Origin: Sweltsa coloradensis
Lineage: Eukaryota; Arthropoda; Insecta; Plecoptera; Chloroperlidae
DNA: 64,000 nucleotides
Assembly (NCBI GenBank): GCA_024449915.1
Contig: JAMZAV010000007.1
Span: 806,001 to 870,000, forward strand
Direction of reading: 5' to 3'
Part shown: piece by piece, positions 1-11,815 of the stretch
Layout: every line of letters begins with the position of its first letter
Numbering within the stretch: position 1 is the first letter of the stretch
Translations under genes and position numbers: made by a program
Notes under the pieces: model-generated
What the model saw: the letters and a program-made list of their open reading frames with translations, nothing else
Told to the model about the DNA's origin: nothing
Database searches by the model: none

Positions 1-57
1 TCGACACCAAACAAACACCAAACAAAATAATAAAAAGTAATTTAAGATTTGTATTAT

Positions 58-655
58 TGGATGAGCGAAGCGAAGATTCCATTTCACTACACTGGAGAAA
101 AAAATCCGGAATGTTTTTTTTCTTTTTTTTTTTTGTATTTTTGTCTGTTTGTTAATACGATTCCGGCTAAACCGATACTCCAATTGCAATGAAATTTTAT
201 AAAGGCTTTTGAAATCTCTGAACTTAGAACTGTCACGTTTTTGAGCGCAATCTAAAAATTATTTCTCATAAAAATCGCAATTTTTCGATTTTTTTCGATT
301 TTTAAAAACATTCTTCGACTTATAACACCTACATGCTTTATCCGAATGTAATGATTTTTCACAGAACCTTTAATTTATGAATTAATATATTCGTGTGAAA
401 TTTGAGCGTAATCAAAAAATTATTTCTCATGAAAATCGCAGTTTTACGATTATTTTCAAATTTTTAAAATTTCTTCGACTTATTACACCGACATGCTTTA
501 TCTAAATTTTATAAATTAATATACTCGTGTGAAATTTGAGTGTAATCGAAAAATTATTTCTCATGAAAATCGCAATTTTTACGCTTTTTATTCGTTTTAA
601 AACAATTACGCTCATCCAACAACGCGCCTGAAAAAGCGTTTGCGAAGCTTCCTAG
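58..655 (+). mobile_element. Helentron-like non-autonomous element, family B copy 1
   Basis: The 5' end is TTGGATGAGCGAAGCGAAG at 57-75. The 3' end has the inverted motif GCTCATCCA at 610-618, then AACGC...GCGTT as a hairpin and a CCTAGT terminus at 651-656. Between them lie short, low-complexity sub-repeats (CATGAAAATCGCA, CTTCGACTTAT, ACATGCTTTATC) repeated two to three times. No open frame of transposase or helicase type is present, so it cannot move by itself. The same ends and body recur at about ten other places in this window. Classification as Helentron-derived rests on end structure only. Confidence 0.6.
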
Positions 656-712
656 TAATATAAACATATATAATCCATCCACTCTAAATGGTGCCATGAA
701 TTCGTCTCGTAT

Positions 713-892
713 AACCATCGTCAATAGCTGGATTAATCTCGTTGTGGGACTTCATCTGAATCCCACATGGTCTGATGTTATTGTTGCATTTGTTTGATTC
801 CTCCCACATCCTCCCTCCTACACGGGGTAAATTAGTGTTAGGATCGCGGCGTCGCGACGACTATATAACCAGGCGTCGTCTCCACTCATTTC
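713..892 (+). promoter_or_regulatory. Proximal promoter of AKH/RPCH gene 1
   Basis: A TATA box (TATATAA) lies at 862-868, about 25-31 bp before an initiator-like TCATTTCAAC at 886-895. The interval from 713 on is closely matched by 13869-14053 upstream of gene 2, while sequence before 713 is not, so the duplicated or preserved promoter block is about 180 bp. Conserved inside it are a dyad at 744-766 (GTGGGA ... TCCCAC with TTCA/TGAA inside) and GACGAC/GTCGTC arms (856-861, 875-880) that bracket the TATA box. Transcription start is inferred, not observed. Confidence 0.7.
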
Positions 893-995
893 AACCCTCC
901 TTCAACCAAGATCAGAGCCAGAGTTAGGCCAGATACCCGGAGCTTCGTAGACGTCTTCTTACTTCGCTAGACAAGCCAACAGTCTCAAGGAAAAG
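893..995 (+). other. Non-coding exon 1 of AKH/RPCH gene 1 (5'UTR)
   Basis: This stretch follows the TATA box and ends in AAAAG|GTAATT, a good splice donor at 996. It matches 14054-14152 with about four substitutions and one 4-nt gap, although the following introns differ completely, which is what a conserved 5'UTR exon looks like. No start codon opens a credible frame here. It would be joined to the acceptor at 2328-2329, just before the hormone start codon. The first base is uncertain by several nucleotides. Confidence 0.72.
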
Positions 996-2329
996 GTAAT
1001 TCTTTCTTTTAAGCACTTTTGATTATGAATGCTTGTAGGGGTTGAAAAGTAAGCATAGCAAGCAAGACGTATACCTATCACCTTAAGCATGCTATGTCAC
1101 GGTTATTCTGCTCCCCACCCCACTCGGATGACAATAATTACGGTCCATGCAATAAGGATCACAATTAAGGATCTATAGTCTTAATCACTTTAAATTTTAA
1201 AATTCTACCGATTGCCAAGGGGTTGCAGTTCGATAGCTCGATAGAATATGTGTGACGCGTTCAAAATATTGCTTAGTTGTTTTAGTAACATGGCCGAGAA
1301 TAGGGCTCCAAAAAGGATTTTCTGTTGTAATTTCCAAAGCTTAGGAGACAATTATTTTGAAATGTTGAAATGTTCTCGGATCTGATATCCTGCCCCTCAA
1401 ACTTTCAATTTTGGAGCGTGAAATTGATGATCAAGCAAATTTTAAGACATTTTTAAAACATAAAAAATCAAACTCATCCAATAGACTTAAGGTGTTAATA
1501 TTGATAACACATTATTCACAATCCTATTTTTTTGTTATTCTAAACTTGACATTTTCCTAACAATATTCATAACATAATGCGTTCTTAACCTCTACAGTAT
1601 ATATGCGCTTTAGTGGCTTTAGTTATACCCCACGCCAATTTTACGCTTGGAAAAACAATTCAATTCAACAAAATAAATTTGTCTGTAGGTTGACGTTAAA
1701 TATCATGTGTTTCTAAAGAGTAGAAAATACTCTTCTGCTTGTGACAAAAGTGTGCGGAAACTTAATAATGTCCAAGTCTGGGGGAAAAATACTTAGAAGT
1801 ATATTGGTTTTTGGCTATTGTGTTTACGTGTTTGTTCGTATGGTGCCAGACAAACAACTCCTCCAATCTTATGAAGTTTGCGGGGATATCTCGAAAATTA
1901 CGAACTTAGACCTGGCACGTTTTAACATGCAATCGAGGATATCTGTTTCTCACAAATCGCACATCTAGGATATATTGTTTTCAATTTTGTCATTGGTTTC
2001 ATATTGACATCTTTGTACAACCAGACAAACTATTAACTACTACCATACCTTCACAATCTCGAACCTATCCGTTTTGAATGCATTTTATTATGATCGTATT
2101 TTTGGTTGTTAGAAGTTTCTTATAACTACAGTGATTGGCGTGCACAACAATGGCACTGTACTTTCAACATATATTTCGTTTTTATTCAAAACTGGAGAAA
2201 AAGCAAAGGGAAAGACGCTATAGGCAAATGTACCAAAAATATTTATTCATTAACACGATTGAAATAGTGTTCGCGAAGCTGCAAAAGAAAATTAATGAGA
2301 CTTACTAACCCTATGTGTTTTATGTTTAG
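996..2329 (+). other. Intron 1 of AKH/RPCH gene 1
   Basis: A 1334-nt intron between GTAATT at 996 and TGTTTAG at 2323-2329. It is AT-rich, contains no repeat I recognise from elsewhere in the window and no convincing coding sequence. Confidence 0.65.
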
Positions 2330-2330
2330 A

Positions 2331-3097
2331 ATGGCTCGTATGTTGCTGGCTGTCATCTTCATCTGCGCAGTGTGCGTGGTTTTCTCTTCTGCGCAACTGA
2401 ACTTCAGTACAGGTTGGGGCAAGAGAGGTGGCGCGACACTGGAAGGGTGCAAGGGGTCTATGGATGCGCTCATGAACATCTATAAACTAGTGCAGGTGCG
2501 TAGAACGAAAACGAACGTGGTTGTTGACGAAATAATAGTTTACACCACTAACCCGAAGAAAAAGTGAGACAACTAACAAAATATAAAACGATTGTTTTAA
2601 CAAATAAATTACCTAGTTAATTATGTAACTACTTTTGTATTCATCGTTATAACCCTTGTCAGTAAAGATGGAATTAGTGATGAATTAAAATAAATAAATA
2701 ATTATAAGATCAATGAATTTATCATTCATTTATATATGGTACAAATCAATACAAATGATTGCGCAGGATGTTTAAGCACAATTTAAGGACATTTGTTGTT
2801 TTGTTGAATTGTAAATATTTGCCCCAGGGCCTTGTGTCATCCATATCAAAAGTAGCTATCAGTGGTTTAGCAAGTAAAATACAAAATTCAAATAACTTAT
2901 TTTCACGCGTTCCCACCAAACTGATTAAAATCTGTGAAATTCTTCAAAATTGTTCTAATGATTCAAATTTCAAAGTATCATAATCAATATGTTTCGAAAT
3001 TTAAGGTTCTTTGGCATGATCACTTACAACATTTTACGTTCTTGGTTTTCAGATTGAAGCCCAGAAGCTTGTGGAATGCGAGAAGTTTTCAACTTAA
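2331..3097 (+). CDS. AKH/RPCH-family neuropeptide precursor 1 (pQLNFSTGW-amide)
   Basis: Spliced coding sequence 2331-2495 joined to 3053-3097, phase 0 (CAG|GTGCGT donor; TTTTCAG|ATT acceptor), giving 69 residues. Residues 1-21 are a signal peptide ending FSSA. Residues 22-29 are QLNFSTGW, followed by G30 (amide donor) and the dibasic site K31-R32. Residues 33-69 are the AKH precursor-related peptide, with Cys40 and Cys64 and the family hallmark DALMNIYKLVQ...EAQKLVEC. The mature product should be pGlu-LNFSTGW-amide, identical to the known insect peptide Schgr-AKH-II. AKHs are made in the corpora cardiaca and mobilise lipid and carbohydrate through a Gq-coupled receptor in fat body. The start at 2331 is chosen because it lies one base after the acceptor and directly opens the signal peptide. 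A second, near-identical gene lies 18 kb downstream on the same strand. Very secure as a family member; expression site is inferred. Confidence 0.95.
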
Positions 3098-3271
3098 CTT
3101 GACCTACTTAAGCTACAATCTGCAGTCTCCCCCTGTGACGCTTACATTGCAATCTGGCTATGTACTTGCTTGCTCCGTTTACCTCTACCAATGCTATGTG
3201 TGTAACTGACTACTTGGTGTTTTGTGTTTTATTGAAGAACACGCTTTTAATGTAATGTGATGTAAAGAAAG

Positions 3272-3277
3272 AATAAA
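3272..3277 (+). terminator. Polyadenylation signal of AKH/RPCH gene 1
   Basis: AATAAA 175 bp after the stop codon, within sequence still recognisably related to the 3' flank of gene 2 (ATGATTTACG... against GTGATTTACG...). Similarity between the copies fades after about 3305, which marks the downstream edge of the duplicated block. Confidence 0.65.
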
Positions 3278-3299
3278 TAAATGATTTACGTTGTATAAA

Positions 3300-3848
3300 A
3301 CATTGACTCAATATTTAACATAGGGATGGAATGGAACATAATATGATATCACAACTAAGATTTTGGAATGGTTTGTTTTGATTTCCTACGAAGGCCTATG
3401 TAGCTGTAAAACTAAAACGCATTTTTTTTTTTATATATATATTTGTGAACTATACATGCTTTTCTGAAGTCTAGACAGTATGTTTGAAAAAAGATATGTA
3501 CATGTTACATTTATTCTTATAACGTAACATTTGTTCAAATGCATACGTCCATATCAGCTCACATTTCACATAGTTATTGGATCAATAAAATGCTTAATAA
3601 AATAAAATAAATAAATAAATAAAATGCTGCTATGTTTAATCAAGATCGCAGTAGCCGTTAGCCCGGTCACGGGCAAAATATTACTAAAATATCTCATTAA
3701 AAATGCTTCGCTTTGCTCATCCAATGACTTAGATCCTTTCCATAGCTGATCATTAATAGAGGCGGCTGAAGGCTACAGTTCGAATTATAGTCTGAAAGAT
3801 TCTGGGTTGGATTTGTTACTGAAAGGTTTTCTAGCGAATTTGGTAATA
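3300..3848. other. Intergenic, AT-rich, with a family B end fragment
   Basis: Mostly AT-rich with an (AAAT)n-like run near 3595-3625. Positions about 3640-3724 resemble the family B 5' region in reverse, ending GCTTCGCTTTGCTCATCCAA, so this is a broken B relic. No gene seen. Confidence 0.5.
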
Positions 3849-4530
3849 CTAGGCAGCTTCGCGAACGCTTTTTCCAGTCACGTTGATGGATGAGCTTTTT
3901 TGGTTAACTTTTTCTATCCAGTGTTTATTAATTTTTTTGTGTGCTTGGTATCTCATTACAAATTATTTTTGTTAAATTAGAATAATTTTTATAGAGTAGT
4001 ATTAATTGCTATGGTAATACCAATAACGATAGAATTCAAAATATCTCGAGGCCCAAAGACTTGCTTATTGTACGCATTGTTGGTGATTATTGTCAAGTTT
4101 CTATTGTTATACTTGTTAATTATACACCTGTTAAAGGCTTATATTTAAAACTTTTATTTCTATGAATTCTGGCTTCTTCTTTAGTTCTTTCAAAAGGTTC
4201 TACATCACCATAACCTTAATTTCCATGTAAAATATGAACGTTGTAGCGCCACCCGTTTGGTCAGAATCGGCCCAAATATCACGAAAATATCGCATTAAAA
4301 ATCGAAAAAAGTCGTAAAAGTACAATATTCACGAGAAATATTTATTCGATTGTTCCCTAAAACTCGTCAGATGTTCATAGATTTCGAAGGTCCTCTCCAA
4401 TTTTGATCAAGATAGCATATTTTGCCGTTTGCACGGTAGAGAGCGAACAAACAGAAAAGAAAAAAAAAAAAACACCCGAGAATTTTTTCTCGGGGTAAGC
4501 GAAATTGAAGTCTTCGCTTCGCTCATCCAA
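3849..4530 (-). mobile_element. Helentron-like element, family B copy 2
   Basis: Read on the minus strand it begins TTGGATGAGCGAAGCGAAG (about 4530 downward) and ends with an imperfect ACGTGACTGG...GCGTT hairpin followed by CCTAGT (3848-3853). The internal block around 4230-4300 (TTGTAGCGCCACCCGTTTGG) is shared with the copies near 13.4, 41.6, 44.1 and 50.2 kb. No coding capacity. Confidence 0.6.
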
Positions 4531-4959
4531 TAATTATTTAAAAACATTATCTACAAAGCACGGCCTACCGTTTCACTTCATATTTTAGGCGCGAATAATC
4601 CTCGCTGTAAAGCGCTCTTAATCTAGGGCGACGGTCGTTTGCCCGCAGCCAAGCGCACGCGACTGCTAGTAGGCGATGATAACTCGACCCTGTTTACTCC
4701 TACCCGATGTTGGGGGGTTTTTAGCTATCTGCACACGCCGTCCCGAACGATTTATAATCTTGAAACTCGGTATATGACCTGATATGTGGTCCATGACATA
4801 CCATAAAAAAATCAGCCCGATCCGATAACCCGTTCTGTGTTAAAAAATAGCGTAAAAATCGACGAAAACTTTCCGGCTGGGTTGGTGGTGGGGGGTTCTG
4901 ACAGAGAGGAATAAGAGCCTACAGAGAAAACGGTACATCTTAGATCTATGAAACTTGGA
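4531..4959. other. Intergenic sequence before the 300-bp tandem repeat
   Basis: Moderately GC-richer than its surroundings near 4600-4900, with GGTGGTGGGGGGTTC at about 4883. No open frame with recognisable homology and no structural RNA recognised. It may be part of the same unit as the tandem repeat that follows. Confidence 0.35.
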
Positions 4960-5640
4960 CCACACTTAGATGTACCTCAGAATCATATACTTCCGCCGAG
5001 AACAAGCAATATTCCACCCCCAACACCCTCTAAATCATCCCCTAAAATTGAAATAACTTAATTCATAGCTCTACCCCAAAATTGAATTTTTATTCAAATT
5101 AGTTATTAAAATTATGTTCTAATGTGTTTTAACCCAATCGGCCTATTCTCATAAACCACATTTTTGCAACCCCCATCCCTAATAGTTTATAATATTTTTA
5201 CCTTGATTTCCAGCATTCACCATGAAGGCATCTAATGAGTTATCACCATGAAATTTGGCATGATGGTACATAATAATATGAAAAATATTCCCCCGAGAGT
5301 CAAGCGATATTTCACCCCCAACACATCCTAAATCATCCCCTAAAATTGGAATAATTCAGAGCTTTAACCTCAAATTGAATTTTTATTCAAATTAGATATT
5401 AAAATTATGTTTTAATGTGTTTTAACCCAATCGGCCTATTCTCATTTCCTAAACCACATTTTTGCAACCCCCATCCCTAATAGTTTATATTCTGTTACCT
5501 TGAATTCCAGCATTCACCATGATGGCACCGAATGAGTCATCTGCATGAAATTTGCCATGATGGTACATACTATACTAATATGAAAACTAATAATCCTCCG
5601 GCAGGCAAGCGATATTTCACCCCCACTGTTCCCTTCCACC
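4960..5640 (+). repeat. Tandem repeat, two units of about 300 bp
   Basis: The segment TTCACCCCCAACAC...AAATCATCCCC occurs at 5012 and 5311, with a third, diverging start at 5616, giving a period near 300 bp. Within each unit the order is the same: AATTGAATTTTTATTCAAAT, CCAATCGGCCTATTCTCAT, CAACCCCCATCCCTAATAG, then CCAGCATTCACCATGA. The units differ by scattered substitutions and small gaps, so the duplication is not recent. Confidence 0.8.
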
Positions 5641-5787
5641 CTTGATTTGGGAAAAACGTTAGGTCGTATTTAATACAATTTAATATTTTAATTGCTGATT
5701 AAAATTATGCGTAAGTTTGTGCTATAGTCCGGTCAACAAATCATTCACACAAAAACCAAAGGCGACATTAACCATTGGAAATTTAAT

Positions 5788-6660
5788 TAGACGAGTGAGC
5801 GCAGCGAACGTAGTCTACAACGCTACTCGATCGGTCCTTGGTCGTGATTAATTCTGTATGTTAAATGTTAAATGTTAAATGTTAAATGTTAAATGTCTGT
5901 CTGTCCAGTCCCATACGGCCGAACGGCCAAATAGACTTAGCTGAAATTTTAAACAGACATCCGTGACCAGGTAACTGAGAACTGCTAACAAAATGAGTAC
6001 AATCTGTTGCGATTTAAACCTGCAAGAAATAAAAAACTGAAAAATACGTTGAAAGGCATAGGAATTATTTTAACGACAATGGTTTCATTTTGAAATAATA
6101 TTTTTTGTTTGTTATTTACCTGGCTGTGAAATGCCGTGTCCAAGGTTAATCGAATGTAGGACGTCAAGGTACCCCCAAATTCCGCTCGTAGATTGAGTAA
6201 ACCTTGCAATATTTTCACGTATTTCGTACTGGCTATGTTTTCCATAGTATTGCCACAGATGATGGACTACACTGCGTTATATGCATTTCAAAACAGTTAA
6301 ATAATTTTAAAAATACAATTCAGAAATTAGAAAATCTTTCCCGACCATTGAACCCACGTCTCCCACATTTCGGCTATAAGGGCGCTTTAGCCAACTCGAC
6401 TAGGGAAACGCCAAAGTCGTTGTTAGACGAGTGAGAGAGTCATGTGTTGAGTACGCGGGAACATTTGCATTTAAGTTTGATTATAATATTCGTATAAATA
6501 ATAGGGTATTTGAGTTTAGGTCATAGTTTAGGCCATAATGCTCCACTGTAGCCTATGATAGGCTAGGGAGGCTAAGGTAGGGGGAAGAAAAGGAATGTTA
6601 CCGGGTACTCAACACATGGCTCACTCACTCGTCTAACAACGACTTTGGCGTTTCCCTAGT
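5788..6660 (+). mobile_element. Helentron-like composite element, family DC copy 1
   Basis: Begins GACGAGTGAGCGCAGCGAAC (5790) and ends CTCACTCGTCTAACAACG...TTCCCTAGT (6660). A 7-bp microsatellite (ATGTTAA repeated about five times) sits at 5859-5896. A tRNA-like segment with a box-B-like sequence is near 6340-6398 (reverse orientation). Positions 6399-6457 and 6601-6660 are inverted repeats of about 60 bp starting ACTAGGGAAACGCC. The same order of parts is seen at 11.2-12.9 kb and, reversed, at 47.0-47.9 kb. No protein-coding capacity. Confidence 0.6.
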
Positions 6661-6840
6661 AAAAAGCATTGTATATTGCCTACTACAGATTGTAAATAAA
6701 AACAAAAGATGGTAGCTTTTGTTTCTAGACAATCTGTTTTAAAGGCACTGTATCCACCTTTTCACGTATTTCACGCCTTATGAAACAAAAAACAAAAAGA
6801 TGTGATATCCCCCACAAATAAAAAAATTGTAAAAAAAAAC

Positions 6841-7280
6841 CGGCAGCCAAGCTCTCCTTCAAAAGTCTTCGGCTGTGAATGCTGTGAGATATAGAATTTG
6901 AGCCAAGCATTTCATTCTTTCCTCGTTTCGCATTGAAAAGAAGTAAGATCATTCCGCCTGTTGACGAGCGCCAAGTCAACCATTTTCGTGGTAACAAATT
7001 AAAATTTTTAAACTCAAAATCATAAAAAAAATTACTTGGCCATTGACTTTTTATTTTGTAATGAACCGAATTCAATGACCAAGTAATTTTTTTTTTATGA
7101 TTTTGAGTTGAAAATTTTTACTTTTTTACCACGAAAATGGTTGGCTTGGCGCTCGTCAACAGGCGAAATGATCTTACTTCTTTTCAATGCGAAACTAGGG
7201 AGAAAGAATGAAATGCTTGGCTCAAATTCTATATCTCACAGCATTCACAGCCGAAGGCTTTTAGAGGAGAGCTTGCTGAC
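6841..7280. mobile_element. Foldback (long inverted repeat) MITE, 440 bp
   Basis: Nearly the whole interval is one imperfect palindrome centred near 7060. GGCAGCCAAGCTCTCC at 6842 pairs with GGAGAGCTTGCTGAC at 7266. Further in, CAAGCATTTCATTCTTTC pairs with GAAAGAATGAAATGCTTG and TTGACGAGCGCCAAG with CTTGGCGCTCGTCAA. It encodes nothing; the two open frames it creates on opposite strands are mirror images of each other. Confidence 0.8.
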
Positions 7281-10200
7281 GTCAGTATATTTGTTTGTGC
7301 CTTTTGTCAGCAACCTGCTAGTAGTTCCGTCATTTCTGACAAAATATTATACATTATTATTGCGTTTATGTTTCTGGTGTCCAATTATGTTTTAATTTAG
7401 CAGGAAGCTAATTGTAAACAGTATACCGCTTCGAGATATTTGTCAGTTGTCACGTTTAAAATACCTGTCGCACACTCAATAATCAGTGTTCATTCAAGCT
7501 ATCTGGTGTTTGTGCCTCTATCGCCTCTATGTTTGGGACAGTCACTGGGGTCAGTTGATACTGTTTCATTGAATATAACCATCAGTGCTGTATTTTTATT
7601 GGCAATTTTAGTGATATTATGCTTAATAGTAAAATGAGACATCATGTCTTCGATCATTTACTCAAATGCGTCATCGTTGCCCAAAAGGAATTTCTGCATG
7701 CGTGTTTCAATCATGTTGAACAGAAAATGAACTGGGCCTAAAATAAATTACGTATATACTTTAGTAATATTTGAAAATTAAAATCGGGCTACATAGTATA
7801 CATTATTATTGAAACTAATGTGGATTTATTGATCCAGAAAAGGGTGTGTGTGAGCAAAATGACTCATAAGATGGTGATGGCGGGACAATGACTGCATAAA
7901 TGCATAATAGTAATACTATTTTAATTTGAATGGAAGTGATGTAATGTAAATGATATTAGAGGAAGATGATCATGTCTGCAGTTCTCGTGTGAAGGGGGTG
8001 GGGGGAGGGGGATTGACGGGTGGCAATTCAATTTATGAAATAAGGTTGGTATTTACGGTATCTAAAATATGATAAACATTGCAACCTCAATTAGATTTAG
8101 TTATATTTGATACAGGTCTCATCAATAATTTGTTAAGACGGTATAATAACAGGCCTATAATAGTCTCAGTGATAAAATCCACGCACACTACAGTTACATT
8201 GTGCAATATAAGCAGTACAATTAATTATTTTTGTTTTTAGTCCGTATTATATGAGTAATGAATACGTGATAAATGTAGCAATCATTTTAAACATGGCTAC
8301 ATTATCAACGTGAGAAATTAAGACATTATTCAAGCGTCATTGGTTTGCACATGCAGATATCTCATAACGACCGAACGGTTAACCACTAAGCGCCATTTCC
8401 ATCGTCACAAAACACTTCACATTTAATTACGACGTCACAAGTTTCACAATTAAGGTCAATTAAGGGTATAATATTCCTTGTCCCATTCGTAAGCGGGAAC
8501 GAGGCAGAGATTGAAGCATTACAAGTGCGATGCTGATTGTGAAACTGGGTATGCTCTCTCGAGCGTGCGTCATGTGGGGTGAAAAACAAGCCGTGATGTT
8601 GTTTTCTAATGGTATTTCAATTAAAAATGTAAGGCTTTAGCTCGTTCCGTTAAATTGGTTAGAAGCCTCATATATTCATTCGAGTCGAGTACAATAATAT
8701 ATTTTTGTTTTCAATCATGTTTCTAATGAAATAGCTCCTTCGTCTGCACTTCGTGTGCTTAATGTTTTTGTATGAAGCATTACGTGCAAAGGTTAATGGC
8801 TGATTTATTTAATTAATTCAGGTGGGAATATGACAAAGCCAGGGCGTGGGTGCAGAGTTTCCATCTGATAAAAGCTTTTCAATTGTGTTTTAAAATGTTT
8901 AACAAAATTAATAAATCAAATTTGAAACATTTTAATCAAGGTAATTGAAATGTATAATGATAAAAGTTGTTTTACAAAATTACCTTTAATTAATTTTCAT
9001 GTTTGTTATGTACTTCAGCGTCGGTTAAACTCAGTTAGACCGGAATCATAGCAGGCCTCTAGCCCTAGGGGTCTCCATTGCTAATCAATTGTGTTTATGG
9101 ATATACATAATATACATATGTAAACGAGTACCCATGTAAAAGTGTATGAATATAAATATATATAATTATTCAATATCTATTTAAACGTATAAAAAAAAGA
9201 GACTGTTGGTACCAAGGGGCACAAATTTTATTATAGTATGATCAAATTAAAAATTTCTGGCACATATTAAATTGTGACCTGGGAATAAAACGAAAAGTAA
9301 AAAAAACAAAAAAAAACAACGACGGCGTAGGTGTCCAATGCTACACGAAAGAAAATAAAGAAATCAAAAAACATATTATGTATAATGTAGCACACCGCAA
9401 ACCAGTTTTATCAGAGGCGCGTCAACTATCATATTTTCTACATCACGGATATTATTGACAATAGGACTCGGTTCTTTCACCGCGTAATATTTAAAAATGT
9501 TTGACCCGGCACCTCCGCCATATTTAACTACACCGATATTGTAGAGAATAGATAACGATACTAAAAACATCGAATTTTTACAATAATTAATATAGGCCTA
9601 GACACAGATGTAACTAATTTGCTACCGTATTCAACAACAAAATACTAAAAAATAAAAATTCTGCTAGGGACTAAAATATTATAGGAAAACACATAAACCT
9701 TAAGGCCTACCTAATTAAATGGATAACATATTCTGCTGTAGGGTTACAGAGCTGATTTTGTTATCTTTAATAATTGTCTGAAAGAATATCCTCCGATTGT
9801 TTTTAGAACTCCATAAATGTATTCGCATTAGCTTATAACTGAGGAAAATGTCAAAAACACCTTCAGTCAGGATTCCGGTGACGTCTATCAGTAGCATGCA
9901 AGTTCTACGCCCTAGCGCTAAACAATCTTCATCTGTTGATGTCAAATTATGTCTCAATTTCATTAATCGGTAAACACTCCCGTAGGTGTAATAGATTTTA
10001 TGGAAATCAATCCAGAAATTACAAAATTCATCTCAGCGGGGTCCCGTGTTAAATTATGTATCATAAATTAGGGAGAGAAACTACCAGAATCTCCACTTTC
10101 TGTCCGTCTGTGCGTGTGTCACATCTCACGCTAAAAACAAACACGATGTCCGATTGACCTGCGTTTTTCGTTGGCATTACCCTTCAAGAAGGACGAACGA

Positions 10201-10306
10201 ACGTTTTTGGTGACCTTGGTGGGGGTTAGGGGAGGGAGAGTCGTTAGTCCGTCAGAAAGCTTACTGGCAGTGATACCACCACCATTATGACCAGTCATTG
10301 TATGGC

Positions 10307-10339
<33 letters not shown>

Positions 10340-11160
10340 TCGTTGTCGTTGTCGTTGTCGTCCATATGAATGCAAGAAGAGCCGATGAACATTTTCATAT
10401 GGTTCACTTTTTCTTAGGCTAAAAGATCGTCGCTTGGGGAATAAATTTATTTTTGTATTCTTCGGCGACAATCTTCAGCATTCACTCCCGTTTTTGGGCA
10501 CTCTCTAATATTAGTTCGTTAATAATTCATCCATACTATTAATTTGGCCCAAACAATTTCAGATAAAAGCATGCACCATATTATGTAAAGTTGCTTACTG
10601 TAGGCCTAGGCAAGTACATAACAATGTCACCGGAATAAAATGCTCATTCGTAACGTGCTGAACCCTGGTTCGGGGGAGCGGCAGCCGATGGCCACTACCG
10701 GCAATCCTCACTGAAAGTGAAAGCCAATGTCGTCTTAGAAAAAGGGTGTAGGAATAGTTGAGTCCTCTGAAATGTATCTTGTATAAAATACTACAACTAG
10801 AGTAAATATGGTTTTATAATCTTTTAATAAAAAATAAAAAAATCATTCATTCATTCATTCCCAAAAACTAGAAAAAGTTTCGTATTCACACCGATTTATA
10901 TGAATGTTTTATGTTTTACTATAAACTTTTAACAATTTAACAATTTTCATTTCCAATAATATTAAGATTACACATTACTTTTCCATGAAATCTTGATCCC
11001 TGAACCATCTGCTTTGGAAGTAAGAACAATCCCACACATAACAAACACTTGTAAAAATACAGCCAAACATTACACACTCAAAAGAAATGAGATCTAAAAA
11101 AGGGTCAAGCTCATCTACCCTTCCAAATTTGCGCATTCTTAATTCATAAACGTACAGTGT
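7281..11160. other. Intergenic region between the AKH genes, no gene seen
   Basis: AT-rich, no coding sequence of recognisable family on either strand. Contains a hexanucleotide microsatellite (GTTGTC)n at 10307-10361 and (CATT)n at about 10843-10860. It also holds one copy of the dispersed motif CCGGCACCTCCGCC at 9506, and a segment at 10080-10240 that resembles 44790-44960 (CGTGTCAC.TCTCACG...AACACGA), probably an old repeat. Confidence 0.5.
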
Positions 11161-11340
11161 GCCGTAACAACATCCTTTTTGTTTTCGAAAAAAATGTTTG
11201 TTATCAATTGTCCGGCTGTGAAATGCAGTGCCCAAGGTGTATCGAGTCTTGCACGCTCAAGGTACCCCCAAAATTCAGCTCGAAGATTGAGTAAACCTAC
11301 ACGTATTTCGTACTGGCTATGTTTTCTATAGTATTGTCAC

Positions 11341-11343
11341 AGA

Positions 11344-11374
<31 letters not shown>

Positions 11375-11815
11375 ATTAAATTTTATTTAGAGTCTACCCA
11401 CTCAGTTATATAACTGATTTTCAGTGGGGGACTTTAAATCAAAGCGACCAAGCCAACCCTGCAGGCCCCGACGCAATCGACGAGTGAGCGATAACCAACC
11501 AAAGATCGATATTTTTTAATAGGAAATATAGCAATCAGTGGTATGGACAGTGCAAACACCCGCGAATCAACGCCAGAATCAACAAGGCCGATTCAGAACA
11601 ACTCTGAAATTTATTATGTGCTTTATTGCTAGGACGACTCCAAAGTCACCGTTTACAAACTCCTAAGACAAGAACTAATGGACCTAAGTCCAAATCAGAA
11701 GTTAAAAAAACTTTGACTGTAGCGGGAATCGAACCCTGGACCTTCTGCATTGGAAGCAGATAGGCAGATAACCACAAGACCAACGAGCCACACACAAGAC
11801 CAACGAGCCACACAT
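11341..11815 (-). mobile_element. tRNA-derived SINE, family A
   Basis: Read on the minus strand it has a tRNA-like head (GGCTCGTTGGTCTTGTGG, TGCTTCCAATGCAGAAGG, box B GGTTCGATTCCC), which looks glycine-tRNA(TCC)-derived. Next comes a body of about 300 bp with CACTGATTGCTATATTTCC and CACTGAAAATCAGTTATA, and finally an (ATTT)n tail. A 20-bp stretch at the 5' end is duplicated (11775-11812). A second full copy lies at 58972-59392, and tail fragments occur near 19010-19070 and 21463-21505. It splits the DC element, so it inserted later. Confidence 0.85.

Noticed and set aside
58..655. Short-period repeats in family B suggested a CRISPR-like or satellite array
   Set aside because: Units are irregular, AT-rich and part of a dispersed transposon; spacers are not unique and the host is a eukaryote.
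6725..7395. Two opposite-strand open frames with nearly the same peptide (LPRKWL.WRSSTG...)
   Set aside because: They are the two arms of the 440-bp foldback element read in opposite directions; the mirror symmetry explains the shared peptide.
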